The translations under genes were made by a program, and so were the position numbers. Below the pieces are notes generated by a model. That model was not told the DNA's origin. It did not search any database and saw only the letters and a program-made list of their open reading frames with translations. From assembly GCF_020524345.1 (NCBI RefSeq), contig NZ_JAIVLH010000011.1:62001-126000 (forward strand): a stretch of 64,000 nt of DNA. Reading direction: 5' to 3'. This document shows, piece by piece, positions 37,026 to 46,151 of the stretch. The DNA comes from Metabacillus niabensis. Its GTDB lineage: Bacteria > Bacillota > Bacilli > Bacillales > Bacillaceae. Position 1 is the first letter of the stretch. Each line of letters opens with the position of its first letter.

Positions 37026-37877
37026 TTATCCTTTTGTTCCACCTGCTGTTAAACCTGATACAAAGTTCTTTTGTAAAAGGATAAAGATAATGGCGATTGG
37101 AATACTGATTAAAATTGCTCCTGCCGCAAACGTCGTATAGCTTGCTCCCATTACATCGTTAACTAAGTTATATAAACCGATCGGTAATGTATAAGCTTCG
37201 GGAGATCTCAAAATGGTAGAAGAGAGAACGAAATCTCCTAATGGGCCAGTAAATCCATTCATCGCAACTACTGCTATCATTGGTCTTGATAATGGCATAA
37301 TAATTTGCCAGAAAATTCTTGTATTGCTTGCCCCATCGATCATGGCACTTTCATCTAAATCCCTTGGAATCGAATCCATATAGCCCTTCATCAAATACGT
37401 ATTCATTGGGATTTGCCCACCGATATATAAAAGAATTAATAACCAATGGCTATTCATCATTCCTAAAATCTGCGCAAGGACAAATAACGCAATTAAAGCT
37501 GAAAATTGCGGAATCATTTGCAACAATAAAAATAGTGTCAATGCGTTTTTTCTTCCTTTAAAACGGAAGCGAGAAAAGGCATATGCAGTAAATGAAACAC
37601 TTAGAATCGTTCCAATCATTGTAAAGACACTAATTTTCAAGGAATTTAAATACCACTGTCCATATTGCAAGCTTTCTTTTCCTGCAAATAATTCTTTATA
37701 GTGATCCAGAGTCGGATTTTTCGGGATGATTGATGTACTAATTAAACTATTCCCAGGATTGAAGCTTGCACCAATTGTCCAAAGTAAGGGATAAATGATG
37801 ATAACAGCCATAAATGCTAAAATTGTATATGAAATTAGGAGACTGATCGATTTTTTTCTCTTCATGTTTGTCAGCAT
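37026..37877 (-). CDS. ganQ: Galacto-oligosaccharide ABC permease, MalG type
   Basis: 283 residues, six membrane helices, MalG family. The EAA coupling loop reads DESAMIDGASNTRIFWQIIMPLSRP. ATG at 37877 is preferred, with AGGGGG 8 nt upstream overlapping the end of ganP. Position in the ganSPQA order and the galactanase/galactosidase context support the substrate assignment. Uses a distant shared MsmX-type ATPase, as no ATPase gene is in the cluster. Confidence 0.92.
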   Translation of the reverse strand: MLTNMKRKKSISLLISYTILAFMAVIIIYPLLWTIGASFNPGNSLISTSIIPKNPTLDHYKELFAGKESLQYGQWYLNSLKISVFTMIGTILSVSFTAYAFSRFRFKGRKNALTLFLLLQMIPQFSALIALFVLAQILGMMNSHWLLILLYIGGQIPMNTYLMKGYMDSIPRDLDESAMIDGASNTRIFWQIIMPLSRPMIAVVAMNGFTGPLGDFVLSSTILRSPEAYTLPIGLYNLVNDVMGASYTTFAAGAILISIPIAIIFILLQKNFVSGLTAGGTKG

Positions 37878-37880
37878 CAC

Positions 37881-39137
37881 TTAAGCCCCCTCTTTAAATG
37901 AATTGGTTCTTCTGAATTGCCATAGTGCGATCGCAATGACAAAGACTGATAAAAGAATTGTTAATGCTGCTGCTAAAGAATATTGACTTGACTGCATCGT
38001 CAATTTGTAAATCCAAGAAACTAATATATCTGTTCCACCAGCTGTTGATCCAGGAACCGCAGGACCTCCGCCATTGAATAGATAAATAATATTGAAGTTA
38101 TTAAAGTTAAAGGTATATTGCGTAATAATAATTGGTGCCATAGCGATTAAAATCATTGGCAATGTAATATTTTTAAATTTCGCGAACATTGATGCTCCAT
38201 CAATTGTTGCCGCCTCATATAAATCATCAGGGATTGATTGAAGGACACCAGTTGTTACTATAAAAATATAAGGGAAACCCAACCATCCCTGCATTAGGAT
38301 AAGGGCTACTCTTGACCAGTTTGCATCTGTTAACCATGGAATTGCATCGATTCCAAATGCAGCAAGAATATCGTTATTCACTGCACCAAAGCTATCATTA
38401 AATAAACCGGCAAAAATTAAGATGGTTACAAATCCAGGTACTGCCCAAGGCAACACTAAGATTGTACGGAAGAACCTTTTAAAACGGATTTCTTTTTGAT
38501 TCACTAATACTGCAAGGAAAACACCTAAGCTAACCTGAAGTGTAGAAGCTACCAGCGTCCAGATAACTGTCCAAGCTAATACATCAAAGAACGTTGCACG
38601 CCAAATATCAACTGTGAAAATTTCAGCAAAGGTTTGCAAGCCTACCCAATCAGCTAGATTAGCAGGTGGAGAGTGATATAAGTCGTAGTTTGTAAATGCT
38701 AATGCAAAACTAAATAGAATAGGGAAAATAACCGCAAAGATTAAGATAAACAAAGATGGGCCACTAATCACATAAGGATATCCTTGTGAAATCAGATTAT
38801 AGTACTGCTCTTTCAAAGAACTTAAACCTTTGTTTTCATCACGTAATTTACCATTTCTAAACGCGTCACGTAAGTTAAGATAATAAACAGCTAGACCAAA
38901 GCATGTAACAATCAATGCGATAATCCCCTCTGCTAAAAGAAACACAGAGTTATCACGCGGCACCTCTGTACCTAACGTAAATAAGCCCCAAAATCCCATA
39001 TTCAACAGATCTCCGAATACAACAAAGAACGACACCCCAAGAATAAGGAACATAAGACCTTTTATCCATTGCTTATTATAGAATTGGCCAAGGCCCGGAA
39101 TGATTGATAATAGTAAGGCTATTCTACGATGTTGCAC
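37881..39137 (-). CDS. ganP: Galacto-oligosaccharide ABC permease, MalF type
   Basis: 418 residues. An N-terminal TM2-like segment (VQHRRIALLLSIIPGLGQFYNKQ) precedes the MalF permease domain with EAA loop YEAATIDGASMFAKFKNITLP. The extra N-terminal helices are typical of GanP/MalF in Bacillus. A GTG start at 39137 is chosen because AGAGGT lies 7 nt upstream; an earlier GTG would overlap that site. It pairs with GanQ to form the channel. Confidence 0.9.
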   Translation of the reverse strand: MQHRRIALLLSIIPGLGQFYNKQWIKGLMFLILGVSFFVVFGDLLNMGFWGLFTLGTEVPRDNSVFLLAEGIIALIVTCFGLAVYYLNLRDAFRNGKLRDENKGLSSLKEQYYNLISQGYPYVISGPSLFILIFAVIFPILFSFALAFTNYDLYHSPPANLADWVGLQTFAEIFTVDIWRATFFDVLAWTVIWTLVASTLQVSLGVFLAVLVNQKEIRFKRFFRTILVLPWAVPGFVTILIFAGLFNDSFGAVNNDILAAFGIDAIPWLTDANWSRVALILMQGWLGFPYIFIVTTGVLQSIPDDLYEAATIDGASMFAKFKNITLPMILIAMAPIIITQYTFNFNNFNIIYLFNGGGPAVPGSTAGGTDILVSWIYKLTMQSSQYSLAAALTILLSVFVIAIALWQFRRTNSFKEGA

Positions 39138-39199
39138 TATTTTCACCTCTTTATAAGACCGGACATCAATTGATTTTCACAAACTGTGTCCTTATAGTA

Positions 39200-39234
39200 A
39201 ATGGTGTCAAACATAAGCATTGTTTGACACCATT
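39200..39234 (-). other. Intercistronic hairpin between ganS and ganP
   Basis: Perfect 14-bp stem (39200-39213 with 39221-39234) and a 7-nt loop, 13 bases after the ganS stop, with no U-tract on the minus strand. Probably a 3' stabiliser or partial terminator that raises binding-protein over permease levels. Confidence 0.65.
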
Positions 39235-39246
39235 ATTCATTTCTAC

Positions 39247-40530
39247 TTATTTACCGCCATGTTTGGCTTGGATTTGTCCTTGAATCGTTTCAACCGCTTG
39301 GTCTAACGCTTCTTTTGGCTCAGCTTTGCCTGTTGCAATTGTTTGTAATGCTGCATCTGCAGGTGTCCAAACTTCATTCATTTCAGGGATGTTTGGTGTT
39401 AATTCTGCAAATTGAGACTGCTCTGCAACAGCTTGAGCTGCTTCACTTTCAGCTACAACCGGATCATCAGCTAAAGCTTGTACAGCTGGAACTTCTTTTG
39501 TTACTTCAAATCTTGTTTTAGAGTTTTCTTCATTTGCAACGAACTCTACAAATTCTTCAGCAAGCTCAGCATTCTTTGAATAACTGCTTACATTGTAGCT
39601 TTTTACTCCAACAAATGAACTCATGTTTTCACCGTTTGCTAACTCAGGTAATTTCGCTACACCAAAGTTTACTCCAGCCTTTGTGAATGGATCGATATTC
39701 CATGGACCAGAGATAATCGCAGCTGCTTTACCTTCTGTGAACAATGACTCTAACACATTGATTCCCTGCTCACCGATAATACCTGCCGGGAATAAACCTT
39801 CATTATAGAACTTCTGAATATACTGAGCACCTTCAACAGATCCTTCATTATTTAAACCAATATCAGAACCATTAAATCCGCCGTTTTCATCAGTACCAAA
39901 AATGTATCCGCCATATCCGCTCAAAACACTTTGGGCATAATAAATTTGATCGAATAATGCCAGGAATCCGTATTTTTCTCCATCTGTCATTTCTTTAGAC
40001 AGCTCGTACCACTCATCTAAAGTTGTTGGCAATTCTTCTTCTGATACAAGATCTTTATTATAATAAAGCATTGTTGTTTCTACTGCTTTCGGTAATCCAT
40101 AAACCTTGTTGTCTACTTTTTGTGATTGCATAGCAACTTCTGTATAAATAGATTGAACATCCTCAGGAACGTCCAATTCTTTAATTAATCCTTCTGTTAC
40201 AGCTGTACCAATTTGGTCACCAGGCATTGTTAAAACATCCGGACCTGTTCCGGCTGGACCATCTAAACGTAGATCCTCGATTTGTTGGGCATATGCTTTT
40301 TCTACAACTTTTACTGTTACATCATGTTCTTCTTCAAACTTCGCAACAGCATCTTCAATCCCGCCTGCTTTTTCAATATCTTCCCAAACTAGTAAATCGT
40401 ATTCTTTGTTTGTATTTGCTTCCTTTGAACCTGAACCTTCTTCACTGCTTTCCTGAGGTCCACAAGCAACTAAAGCTAAACTTAGTGCGATAGTACTAAT
40501 AATACCAGCATATTTTTTATAACTCTTCAT
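39247..40530 (-). CDS. ganS: Galacto-oligosaccharide-binding lipoprotein
   Basis: 427 residues, extracellular solute-binding family 1. Lipobox LVACGPQ (Cys ~23), then KEYDLLVWEDIEKAGGIEDAVAKFEEEHDVTVKV; GPAGTGPDVLTMPGDQIG and AAIISGPWNIDPFTKAG are maltodextrin-binding-protein features. It captures galactan oligomers for GanPQ. First gene of the operon, behind a well-defined promoter, GanR operators and a cre-like site. RBS AAAGGATGA. Confidence 0.93.
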   Translation of the reverse strand: MKSYKKYAGIISTIALSLALVACGPQESSEEGSGSKEANTNKEYDLLVWEDIEKAGGIEDAVAKFEEEHDVTVKVVEKAYAQQIEDLRLDGPAGTGPDVLTMPGDQIGTAVTEGLIKELDVPEDVQSIYTEVAMQSQKVDNKVYGLPKAVETTMLYYNKDLVSEEELPTTLDEWYELSKEMTDGEKYGFLALFDQIYYAQSVLSGYGGYIFGTDENGGFNGSDIGLNNEGSVEGAQYIQKFYNEGLFPAGIIGEQGINVLESLFTEGKAAAIISGPWNIDPFTKAGVNFGVAKLPELANGENMSSFVGVKSYNVSSYSKNAELAEEFVEFVANEENSKTRFEVTKEVPAVQALADDPVVAESEAAQAVAEQSQFAELTPNIPEMNEVWTPADAALQTIATGKAEPKEALDQAVETIQGQIQAKHGGK

Positions 40531-40568
40531 TGAAAATCATCCTTTCAAGTAAGTTTCAAACATTCTAG

Positions 40569-40583
40569 GTGAAAGCGTTTCAC
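40569..40583 (-). promoter_or_regulatory. cre-like site at the ganS transcription start
   Basis: GTGAAAGCGTTTCAC overlaps the expected +1 of the ganS promoter. It is one base shorter than the ideal cre, with a conserved core AAAGCGTTT; CcpA repression is likely. Confidence 0.6.
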
Positions 40584-40589
40584 AAGATA

Positions 40590-40618
40590 AATATATCACC
40601 GTTTAGAAAATATGTAAA
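40590..40618 (-). promoter_or_regulatory. Sigma-A promoter of ganS
   Basis: Minus strand -35 TTTACA (40613-40618), 17-bp spacer, -10 TATATT (40590-40595). The -35 is embedded in an AT-rich GanR half-site (40614-40630), giving direct repressor control. Confidence 0.7.
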
Positions 40619-40639
40619 TAAATATTTTACTATTAATAG

Positions 40640-40653
40640 GTAAAATATTTTAC
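40640..40653. promoter_or_regulatory. GanR operator, ganS copy
   Basis: Perfect 14-bp palindrome GTAAAATATTTTAC upstream of the ganS -35; an imperfect second copy (40614-40630) overlaps the -35. The identical 14-mer occurs in front of ganR (41834-41847). Confidence 0.7.
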
Positions 40654-40711
40654 GAAAACAAGAAAACCTATTACTTTTCTACTAATCACAATGTTAAAAG
40701 CTCCAAAGCGA

Positions 40712-40754
40712 CAAAAAAAGAGCAATCCCCACTATTACATGGTAGATCGCCCTT
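40712..40754 (-). terminator. Terminator of ganR
   Basis: GAGCAATC (40720-40727) pairs with GATCGCCC (40745-40752) with two G-U pairs, followed by a seven-U tract (40713-40719) on the minus strand. Confidence 0.7.
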
Positions 40755-40768
40755 TAAACTTCATATTA

Positions 40769-41761
40769 TTAGTTTGTACTTTTTCTAATGATTAACTCTG
40801 AACCAATATACAATGTTTTTACAATCTTCCGTTTCTCCAACACTCTTTCCAACAGAAACTCAATAGCATTCTTGCATATCTCCTTCATATCGATATCAAA
40901 CGTAGTTAAAGGAGGAGATAAATACTTCGCAACGCTAATATTATTAATACTTACGATACTCACACGATTTGGAATCGCAATTCCTTGTTCATTCAATGCC
41001 TGCAGGCAACCTACAGCAATTGGATCACCAGCAACAAAAAACGCCGTCGGCAACTTACCATCAAGTTTTTCAATTGCCTGACTCATTAAATTATAGCCAT
41101 TTTCAACCGAAAACCCACGATGACAATAAATATAATGTTCCTGCAGTAAACCTTTTTCCTGCATATATTGCCGGAATGTTTTCTCACGTATATCCATTTC
41201 ATCTTTATCAGTATTCGGATTATGATAAGTACCGCCCACAAAGCCGATATTTTCATGACCTTTTTCAATTAAGAAGTCGACTGTTTTCATCGTAATTTGA
41301 GCTAAGTCAGGTCTCACAGAATCATAGTGATTCGGGTCCGGCGTTGTATCAATAAAGACTCCATTCGGCGTCAGTCCTCTCAGATGTGCCAGCTCTTTAT
41401 CAGAAAAAGTCCCAACCGCTAGAAAACCTTCTATGTTTTCAGGTATCGCATTAATCCCATCTGTAATTTTGTAAGTAGTTAGCTCAATATTATGTTTTTT
41501 CGCATACTTCTCTATTTCCAGCCTCATCGATTTAAAATACACATCTTCAAGTTCTTCTTTATCTGTTAACCAGTATAAAAAAGCAATATTTTTCACTATT
41601 GGCCTTACTGTTTTTTTACGATAATTTAATTTCTCTGCTGCTTCAAAGATCTTTTCACGTGTTTCATCCGGTACAGAAAGGCTTTGATCATTATTCAGCA
41701 CACGGGAAACTGTAGAAATCGAAAACCCTGTTTCTTCAGCAATATCTTTTATTTTCGCCAT
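40769..41761 (-). CDS. ganR: LacI-family repressor of galactan utilisation
   Basis: 330 residues. HTH MAKIKDIAEETGFSISTVSRVLNNDQSLSVPDETREKIFEAAEKLNY (1-47), then a sugar-binding core (VDFLIEKGHENIGFVGGTYHN, TAFFVAGDPIAVGCLQALNEQG). Start at 41761 with AGGGG 8 nt upstream. It lies upstream of ganS and in the same orientation, as in B. subtilis. The shared palindrome in both promoters implies autoregulation; galactobiose or a related oligomer is the probable inducer. Confidence 0.9.
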   Translation of the reverse strand: MAKIKDIAEETGFSISTVSRVLNNDQSLSVPDETREKIFEAAEKLNYRKKTVRPIVKNIAFLYWLTDKEELEDVYFKSMRLEIEKYAKKHNIELTTYKITDGINAIPENIEGFLAVGTFSDKELAHLRGLTPNGVFIDTTPDPNHYDSVRPDLAQITMKTVDFLIEKGHENIGFVGGTYHNPNTDKDEMDIREKTFRQYMQEKGLLQEHYIYCHRGFSVENGYNLMSQAIEKLDGKLPTAFFVAGDPIAVGCLQALNEQGIAIPNRVSIVSINNISVAKYLSPPLTTFDIDMKEICKNAIEFLLERVLEKRKIVKTLYIGSELIIRKSTN

Positions 41762-42122
41762 TCCAACCACCCCTTTTCACTTCAAAACAAACTAGATGCT
41801 ATATAAAACCAAAATGAGATACGAAATCTTTTAGTAAAATATTTTACTTAATTTTTACCTATTTTCCTTTAAAAGTCAAGGGGCTTATATTAATATTTTC
41901 ATTTCTACTTTAAATAAAATAATAATGATTAAGACCTACAACTAAACCATCATCTTGAAATAAATATTTTAAAATGATAACGCTTTACTTATCTTCCATT
42001 ATTATAATAGAAAAGTTTGATTTCAATCTATATAAATTTTTAATAAAAACTTACATATTTTAAAGAATTCGATTTTTTATCAAACAAAAGGGCCAGCAAA
42101 AAAAGCTACCAGCCCAAGATTA
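41762..42122. other. AT-rich region upstream of ganR
   Basis: 361 bases without a supported gene. It holds the ganR operator (41834-41847), a cre-like TGATAACGCTTTAC (41975-41988), and the likely terminator of the HAD gene near 42088-42116 (GGGCC...GGCCC type stem with a T-run loop). Elsewhere I see only AT-rich sequence. Confidence 0.5.
41834..41847. promoter_or_regulatory. GanR operator, ganR copy
   Basis: GTAAAATATTTTAC, identical to the 14-mer upstream of ganS, 73 bases before the ganR start; suggests autoregulation. Confidence 0.65.
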
Positions 42123-42974
42123 TTATGTAAAACACTTACAAAGATAATGATAAACTCCATCTTCGTCACAAGTGAAATCAGTCACATCACTAACCATCTT
42201 TTTTATCCGATCAGGTGCATTTTTCATTGCTACTGGATAGCCAACAGATTGAAGCATTTGGATATCATTATCACTGTCACCAATAGCCATTACTTCTTCT
42301 ATCTTTACATTAAAAGACTCTATCATCTGTTGAATGCCAGTTGCTTTATTTACATTTGCTACCATAACTTCTACATTATGCTCTGATGAAACTGACATGG
42401 TAAAATCGATTTCTCGCTTTAATTGTTCAAGCTCTTCTTTCCAATGATGAATATGTTCCTTTGTTCTGGCAAAAAAATAAAATTTTGAAAACTTATCCCC
42501 CGACACTTCTGTTTCCCAAGATATTTCTTCCTTAATCGCTTTTTTACGAGATAACCATTCATTAATCCCAACACTATCAGGCTTTGGATCTTGAATTTCA
42601 TCAAGCATATATCGTTGATCCTGCATTAAAGATATTCGCGCTGCCCGATAAGGAAAAAGCTCATAGTATACCTTATTAACCCTGGCTCTTTCAATAAGAA
42701 TATCAACTAACTCCCGGGATAACGAATGTTCAAAAACTGCCTCACCGTCTATATAACCCGCCATCCCATTCGAGGATATCACACCATCAACTTTAAATCC
42801 TTCAGGAACTATTTCCTCTATTTCATCATGTGCTCTACCGGTTGCAATGAAAACATATATTCCTTTCTCCCTTAATTTATCGATTATTTCTTTTGTTAAA
42901 ATACTGACTTTATTTTGATGATTTAATATCGTTCCATCCATATCTAAAAATATGGCTTTAGGGTTTAATTGCAA
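42123..42974 (-). CDS. HAD-superfamily Cof-type phosphatase
   Basis: 283 residues. Motif I FLDMDGTILNH (nucleophile and acid/base Asp), motif II SNG, and motif IV MAIGDSDNDIQML at the C-terminus with a type IIB cap between define a Cof/YidA-like sugar-phosphate phosphatase. TTG start with AGGAGG 8 nt upstream. It lies between the gan and alpha-glucosidase genes, so it may relieve sugar-phosphate stress, but its substrate is not predictable. Confidence 0.87.
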   Translation of the reverse strand: MQLNPKAIFLDMDGTILNHQNKVSILTKEIIDKLREKGIYVFIATGRAHDEIEEIVPEGFKVDGVISSNGMAGYIDGEAVFEHSLSRELVDILIERARVNKVYYELFPYRAARISLMQDQRYMLDEIQDPKPDSVGINEWLSRKKAIKEEISWETEVSGDKFSKFYFFARTKEHIHHWKEELEQLKREIDFTMSVSSEHNVEVMVANVNKATGIQQMIESFNVKIEEVMAIGDSDNDIQMLQSVGYPVAMKNAPDRIKKMVSDVTDFTCDEDGVYHYLCKCFT

Positions 42975-43146
42975 AGAAAATTCCTCCTAATAAAATTCTA
43001 CTAATCAAGTATATCGCTTAGTGAATGAATTAGGAAATGCCTGTCTTTCTCAACCTATCTCTCCCAAATAATAAGAAAAGGAACAAGTTCTATACCGATT
43101 ATTCCCCTGACTTGCACCTTTCCCTTTCTTCATTCATTTCATTAGA

Positions 43147-44817
43147 TTAAGCTCGATAAACTCTCGCTTCAAAAGGCTTTAACGAGAATTGGTCAACATC
43201 CCCATGATTCTCAACCTTATAGTTTGACAGCAGTAATTTCTCACTGGAAACAGAGATTGAAAACTCTCCTGTTTCTGCCGTTTCATCTGTAAGATTTGAG
43301 ATAATAACTATCTTTTCATTCTCCAATGTACGAGTATAAGCATAAATTTGAGGATGATTCTCTAAGAGCAAATCATACACCCCATACGTAAAAACATCAT
43401 GACTCTTTTTAAGCTTTATCATGTTCTTATAAAAATTTAAAATTGATCCTTTATCTTTCAGCTGATCCTCTACATTGATTTTTTGATAATTATCATTTAA
43501 CCCAAGCCATGGTGTTCCTGAAGTGAAACCAGCATTTTTTGCTGAAGACCATTGCATCGGTGTTCTTGAATTATCACGACTTGACGCCCATATAATAGAC
43601 ATGATGTCTTCATGTGCTATACCTTCTTCACGCTTATAGCGATACATATTCTTATCTGCAACATCGTTATATTCATCAATAGAAGCAAATTTCACATTCG
43701 TCATTCCTATTTCCTGACCTTGATAGATGAATGGTGTTCCCTGCATCAAAAAGTACATCGCTGCTAATGCTGTTGCACTTTCATACCAATATTTTGTATC
43801 ATTTCCCCAAGTCGAAACCCTTCGCGGCTGATCATGGTTTTCAATAAACAAAGCATTCCACCCTTTATTTTCAAGAGCCTTTTGCCATTTTGTAAGGGCT
43901 GTTTTTAAGCCCACGATATCGAGCTTTTTCTTTTTTTCTGCACTCCATAGACTTAAATGCTCAAATTGGAATACCATATTAAACTTTCCTTTTTCTTCTC
44001 CAATCCACTCTTCTAAATCTTGCTCATTCTCTACTTTGACTCCATTTGCTTCACCGACTGTCATAATATCGTACTTCGCAAAGGTTTCTTCTTTTAATTC
44101 CTTTAAGTAAGTATGGATACCTTCAACATTCATATGTTTATCGAAAGACGGTACATATTTTAATCCTTTTGGATTGGGCATATCTTTTAGGCCCTCTTCT
44201 TTATTAATATGACTAATGGCATCTACGCGGAAACCATCAATACCTTTATCAAGCCACCAATTGATCATATCGTATAATGCATGACGGACCTCTGGATTCT
44301 TACAATTGAGATCAGGTTGTTTTGTTGAGAAAATATGCATATAATACTGCTTTGTTTCCTCATCAAATTCCCATGCAGATCCGCTGAAAATACTTTCCCA
44401 GTTATTCGGTTCTTTCCCGTTTTTTCCATCTCTCCATATATACCAATCACGCTTTGGATTGTCCTTAGAAGAGCGGGACTCAACAAACCAGGGATGTTCA
44501 TCACTTGTATGATTTATTACTAAGTCGATAATCAGTTTCATCCCTCTGTCATGTACTTCTTTTAATAATTGATCAAAATCAGCCATTGTCCCGAATTCAT
44601 CCATTATGTCTTGATAATCACTAATATCATAGCCATTGTCATCATTAGGAGATTTGTACATCGGACAGATCCAAATCACATCGATTCCTAAGTCCTTTAT
44701 ATAGTCAAGCTTAGAGATAATTCCTTGTAAATCACCAATCCCATCTCCATTTGTATCCATAAAGCTTCTTGGGTATATTTGATATGCTACTGCCTCTTTC
44801 CACCAATGTTTCTTCAT
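43147..44817 (-). CDS. malL: GH13 oligo-1,6-glucosidase/alpha-glucosidase
   Basis: 556 residues, cytoplasmic. GH13 subfamily 31 features: AVAYQIYPRSF, DLVINHTSDEHPWF, nucleophile Asp in GFRVDAISHINK, acid/base Glu in MTVGEANGV and the transition-state Asp in ENHDQPR. The triad is complete. It hydrolyses isomaltose-type, and in MalL homologues also sucrose-type, glucosides. RBS GAGAGGTC. It lies 270 bases downstream of the sucrose-cluster LacI gene, separated by a palindromic repeat, so it may belong to the same regulon. Confidence 0.9.
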   Translation of the reverse strand: MKKHWWKEAVAYQIYPRSFMDTNGDGIGDLQGIISKLDYIKDLGIDVIWICPMYKSPNDDNGYDISDYQDIMDEFGTMADFDQLLKEVHDRGMKLIIDLVINHTSDEHPWFVESRSSKDNPKRDWYIWRDGKNGKEPNNWESIFSGSAWEFDEETKQYYMHIFSTKQPDLNCKNPEVRHALYDMINWWLDKGIDGFRVDAISHINKEEGLKDMPNPKGLKYVPSFDKHMNVEGIHTYLKELKEETFAKYDIMTVGEANGVKVENEQDLEEWIGEEKGKFNMVFQFEHLSLWSAEKKKKLDIVGLKTALTKWQKALENKGWNALFIENHDQPRRVSTWGNDTKYWYESATALAAMYFLMQGTPFIYQGQEIGMTNVKFASIDEYNDVADKNMYRYKREEGIAHEDIMSIIWASSRDNSRTPMQWSSAKNAGFTSGTPWLGLNDNYQKINVEDQLKDKGSILNFYKNMIKLKKSHDVFTYGVYDLLLENHPQIYAYTRTLENEKIVIISNLTDETAETGEFSISVSSEKLLLSNYKVENHGDVDQFSLKPFEARVYRA

Positions 44818-44932
44818 GATGATTGACCTCTCTTTTTCAAATTTATATATAAAATTTCAATATTATCACTTAAAAATTAAAGTTATCTTTGCATACATTG
44901 TTATTATTTAATCTATTAAAGTTGAAAATATA

Positions 44933-45027
44933 GTTCGTTCCATCGCGCTCCAGACACTTGCTTTCTGCGGGGTCTCAGCCTTTCCTCTACTTCCCGCAGG
45001 AGTCAAGTGTCTTCCGCGCCATTTCAC
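44933..45027. repeat. Palindromic intergenic repeat
   Basis: Long imperfect palindrome: GACACTTG (44953-44960) pairs with CAAGTGTC (45004-45011) and CTGCGGG (44965-44971) with CCCGCAG (44993-44999), in a GC-richer island between the LacI and malL genes. A truncated left-end copy is at 15910-15935. The sequence resembles dispersed GC-rich palindromes common in Bacillus intergenic DNA. Confidence 0.7.
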
Positions 45028-45087
45028 TATAGAGTAATAATATTACTCATGTGCAATAATCTTCGCGAAACCAACCAAGATAAAAAT

Positions 45088-46119
45088 TTAGATATTATGA
45101 GTTCCTCTTTGCGCACAAGATTTTCGTTCAATAAACTTAGTTGGGATCGTAATTCTTTTGGCCAGCATGCTTGGTTCCCTAATTTTTTCAATTAAGCAAT
45201 TTGCCGCTTGGTATCCCAGCTCATAAGTAGATGTATCAACAGATGTTAGCGACGGTTTGGAATGCTCTGATAACATTAAATTGTTAAACCCAACAATTGA
45301 GATATCGTTAGGAACAAGCAGACCAAGCTTTTCTAAATGACTAGTAGCCTCATATGCAACCATATCATCCATTGTTACAATTCCAGTTGGAGGCGATGAC
45401 AGCGCCATTAGCGATGTAACAGCTGCTTTAATACTGTTTTTTGTTGAATCTTCCTGCACAATAAATTCAGAGCGAAAGGCAATACCAGCTTCTTCTAATG
45501 CTTTTTTATATCCATTAATGCGATCAAGAGTAACGACAAACTCTTTACTTCCACCTATAATCGCAACATCTCGATGTCCTAATTGAATAAGATAATTTGT
45601 CACTTGCTTTGTTATATAAATATTGTCATTATCCACAAATGTCACTCTATCCTCATTTTCATAAGGCCTTCCTACAACAGTAAATGGAAATTGACACTCA
45701 TGTAAGTATCTCATTGATTGATCATTCACGCGTGAATACAACATGACGATACCATCTACTCGTCTCCCTTGGACCATTGAAACAATTTCTTCATGAATCT
45801 CCTCTTCCGTAGAACCTGTGGATAGATATATGCCGAATAGGTTTTCGTGAGCATTCATACTGATTCCTCTTAAAACCTCCGGGAAAAATGGGTTTTGAAA
45901 GGCATGATATGTAGAATTAGGCATAATGACTCCTATTGATTTTGAGCTCTTTGATGCTAAGTTTCTCGCCTGAAAGTTAGGGTGATACCCTAATTCCTCC
46001 ATAACTTCCCGAACGCGTCTTTTTGTTTTTTCACTAATTCTTGGATTATTCGCAATCACCCTTGAAACAGTAGATGGTGCTACATTTGCCAACTTTGCCA
46101 CATCTTTAATCGTAACCAT
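45088..46119 (-). CDS. LacI-family transcriptional regulator (MalR/ScrR-like)
   Basis: 343 residues with an intact HTH, MVTIKDVAKLANVAPSTVSRVIANNPRISEKTKRRVREVMEELGYHPN, and a full sugar-binding core. Start at 46119 is set by AAAGGAGG 7 nt upstream; a longer in-frame start would overlap the preceding gene. It follows the GH32 gene by 32 bases and ends the sucrose-type operon, whose first promoter has a LacI-type operator (51621-51632). Closest in look to MalR of Gram-positives; sucrose or maltodextrin is the probable inducer. Confidence 0.87.
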   Translation of the reverse strand: MVTIKDVAKLANVAPSTVSRVIANNPRISEKTKRRVREVMEELGYHPNFQARNLASKSSKSIGVIMPNSTYHAFQNPFFPEVLRGISMNAHENLFGIYLSTGSTEEEIHEEIVSMVQGRRVDGIVMLYSRVNDQSMRYLHECQFPFTVVGRPYENEDRVTFVDNDNIYITKQVTNYLIQLGHRDVAIIGGSKEFVVTLDRINGYKKALEEAGIAFRSEFIVQEDSTKNSIKAAVTSLMALSSPPTGIVTMDDMVAYEATSHLEKLGLLVPNDISIVGFNNLMLSEHSKPSLTSVDTSTYELGYQAANCLIEKIREPSMLAKRITIPTKFIERKSCAQRGTHNI

Positions 46120-46151
46120 ATCAAAACCTCCTTTCCCAAAAAGTATAAGAA

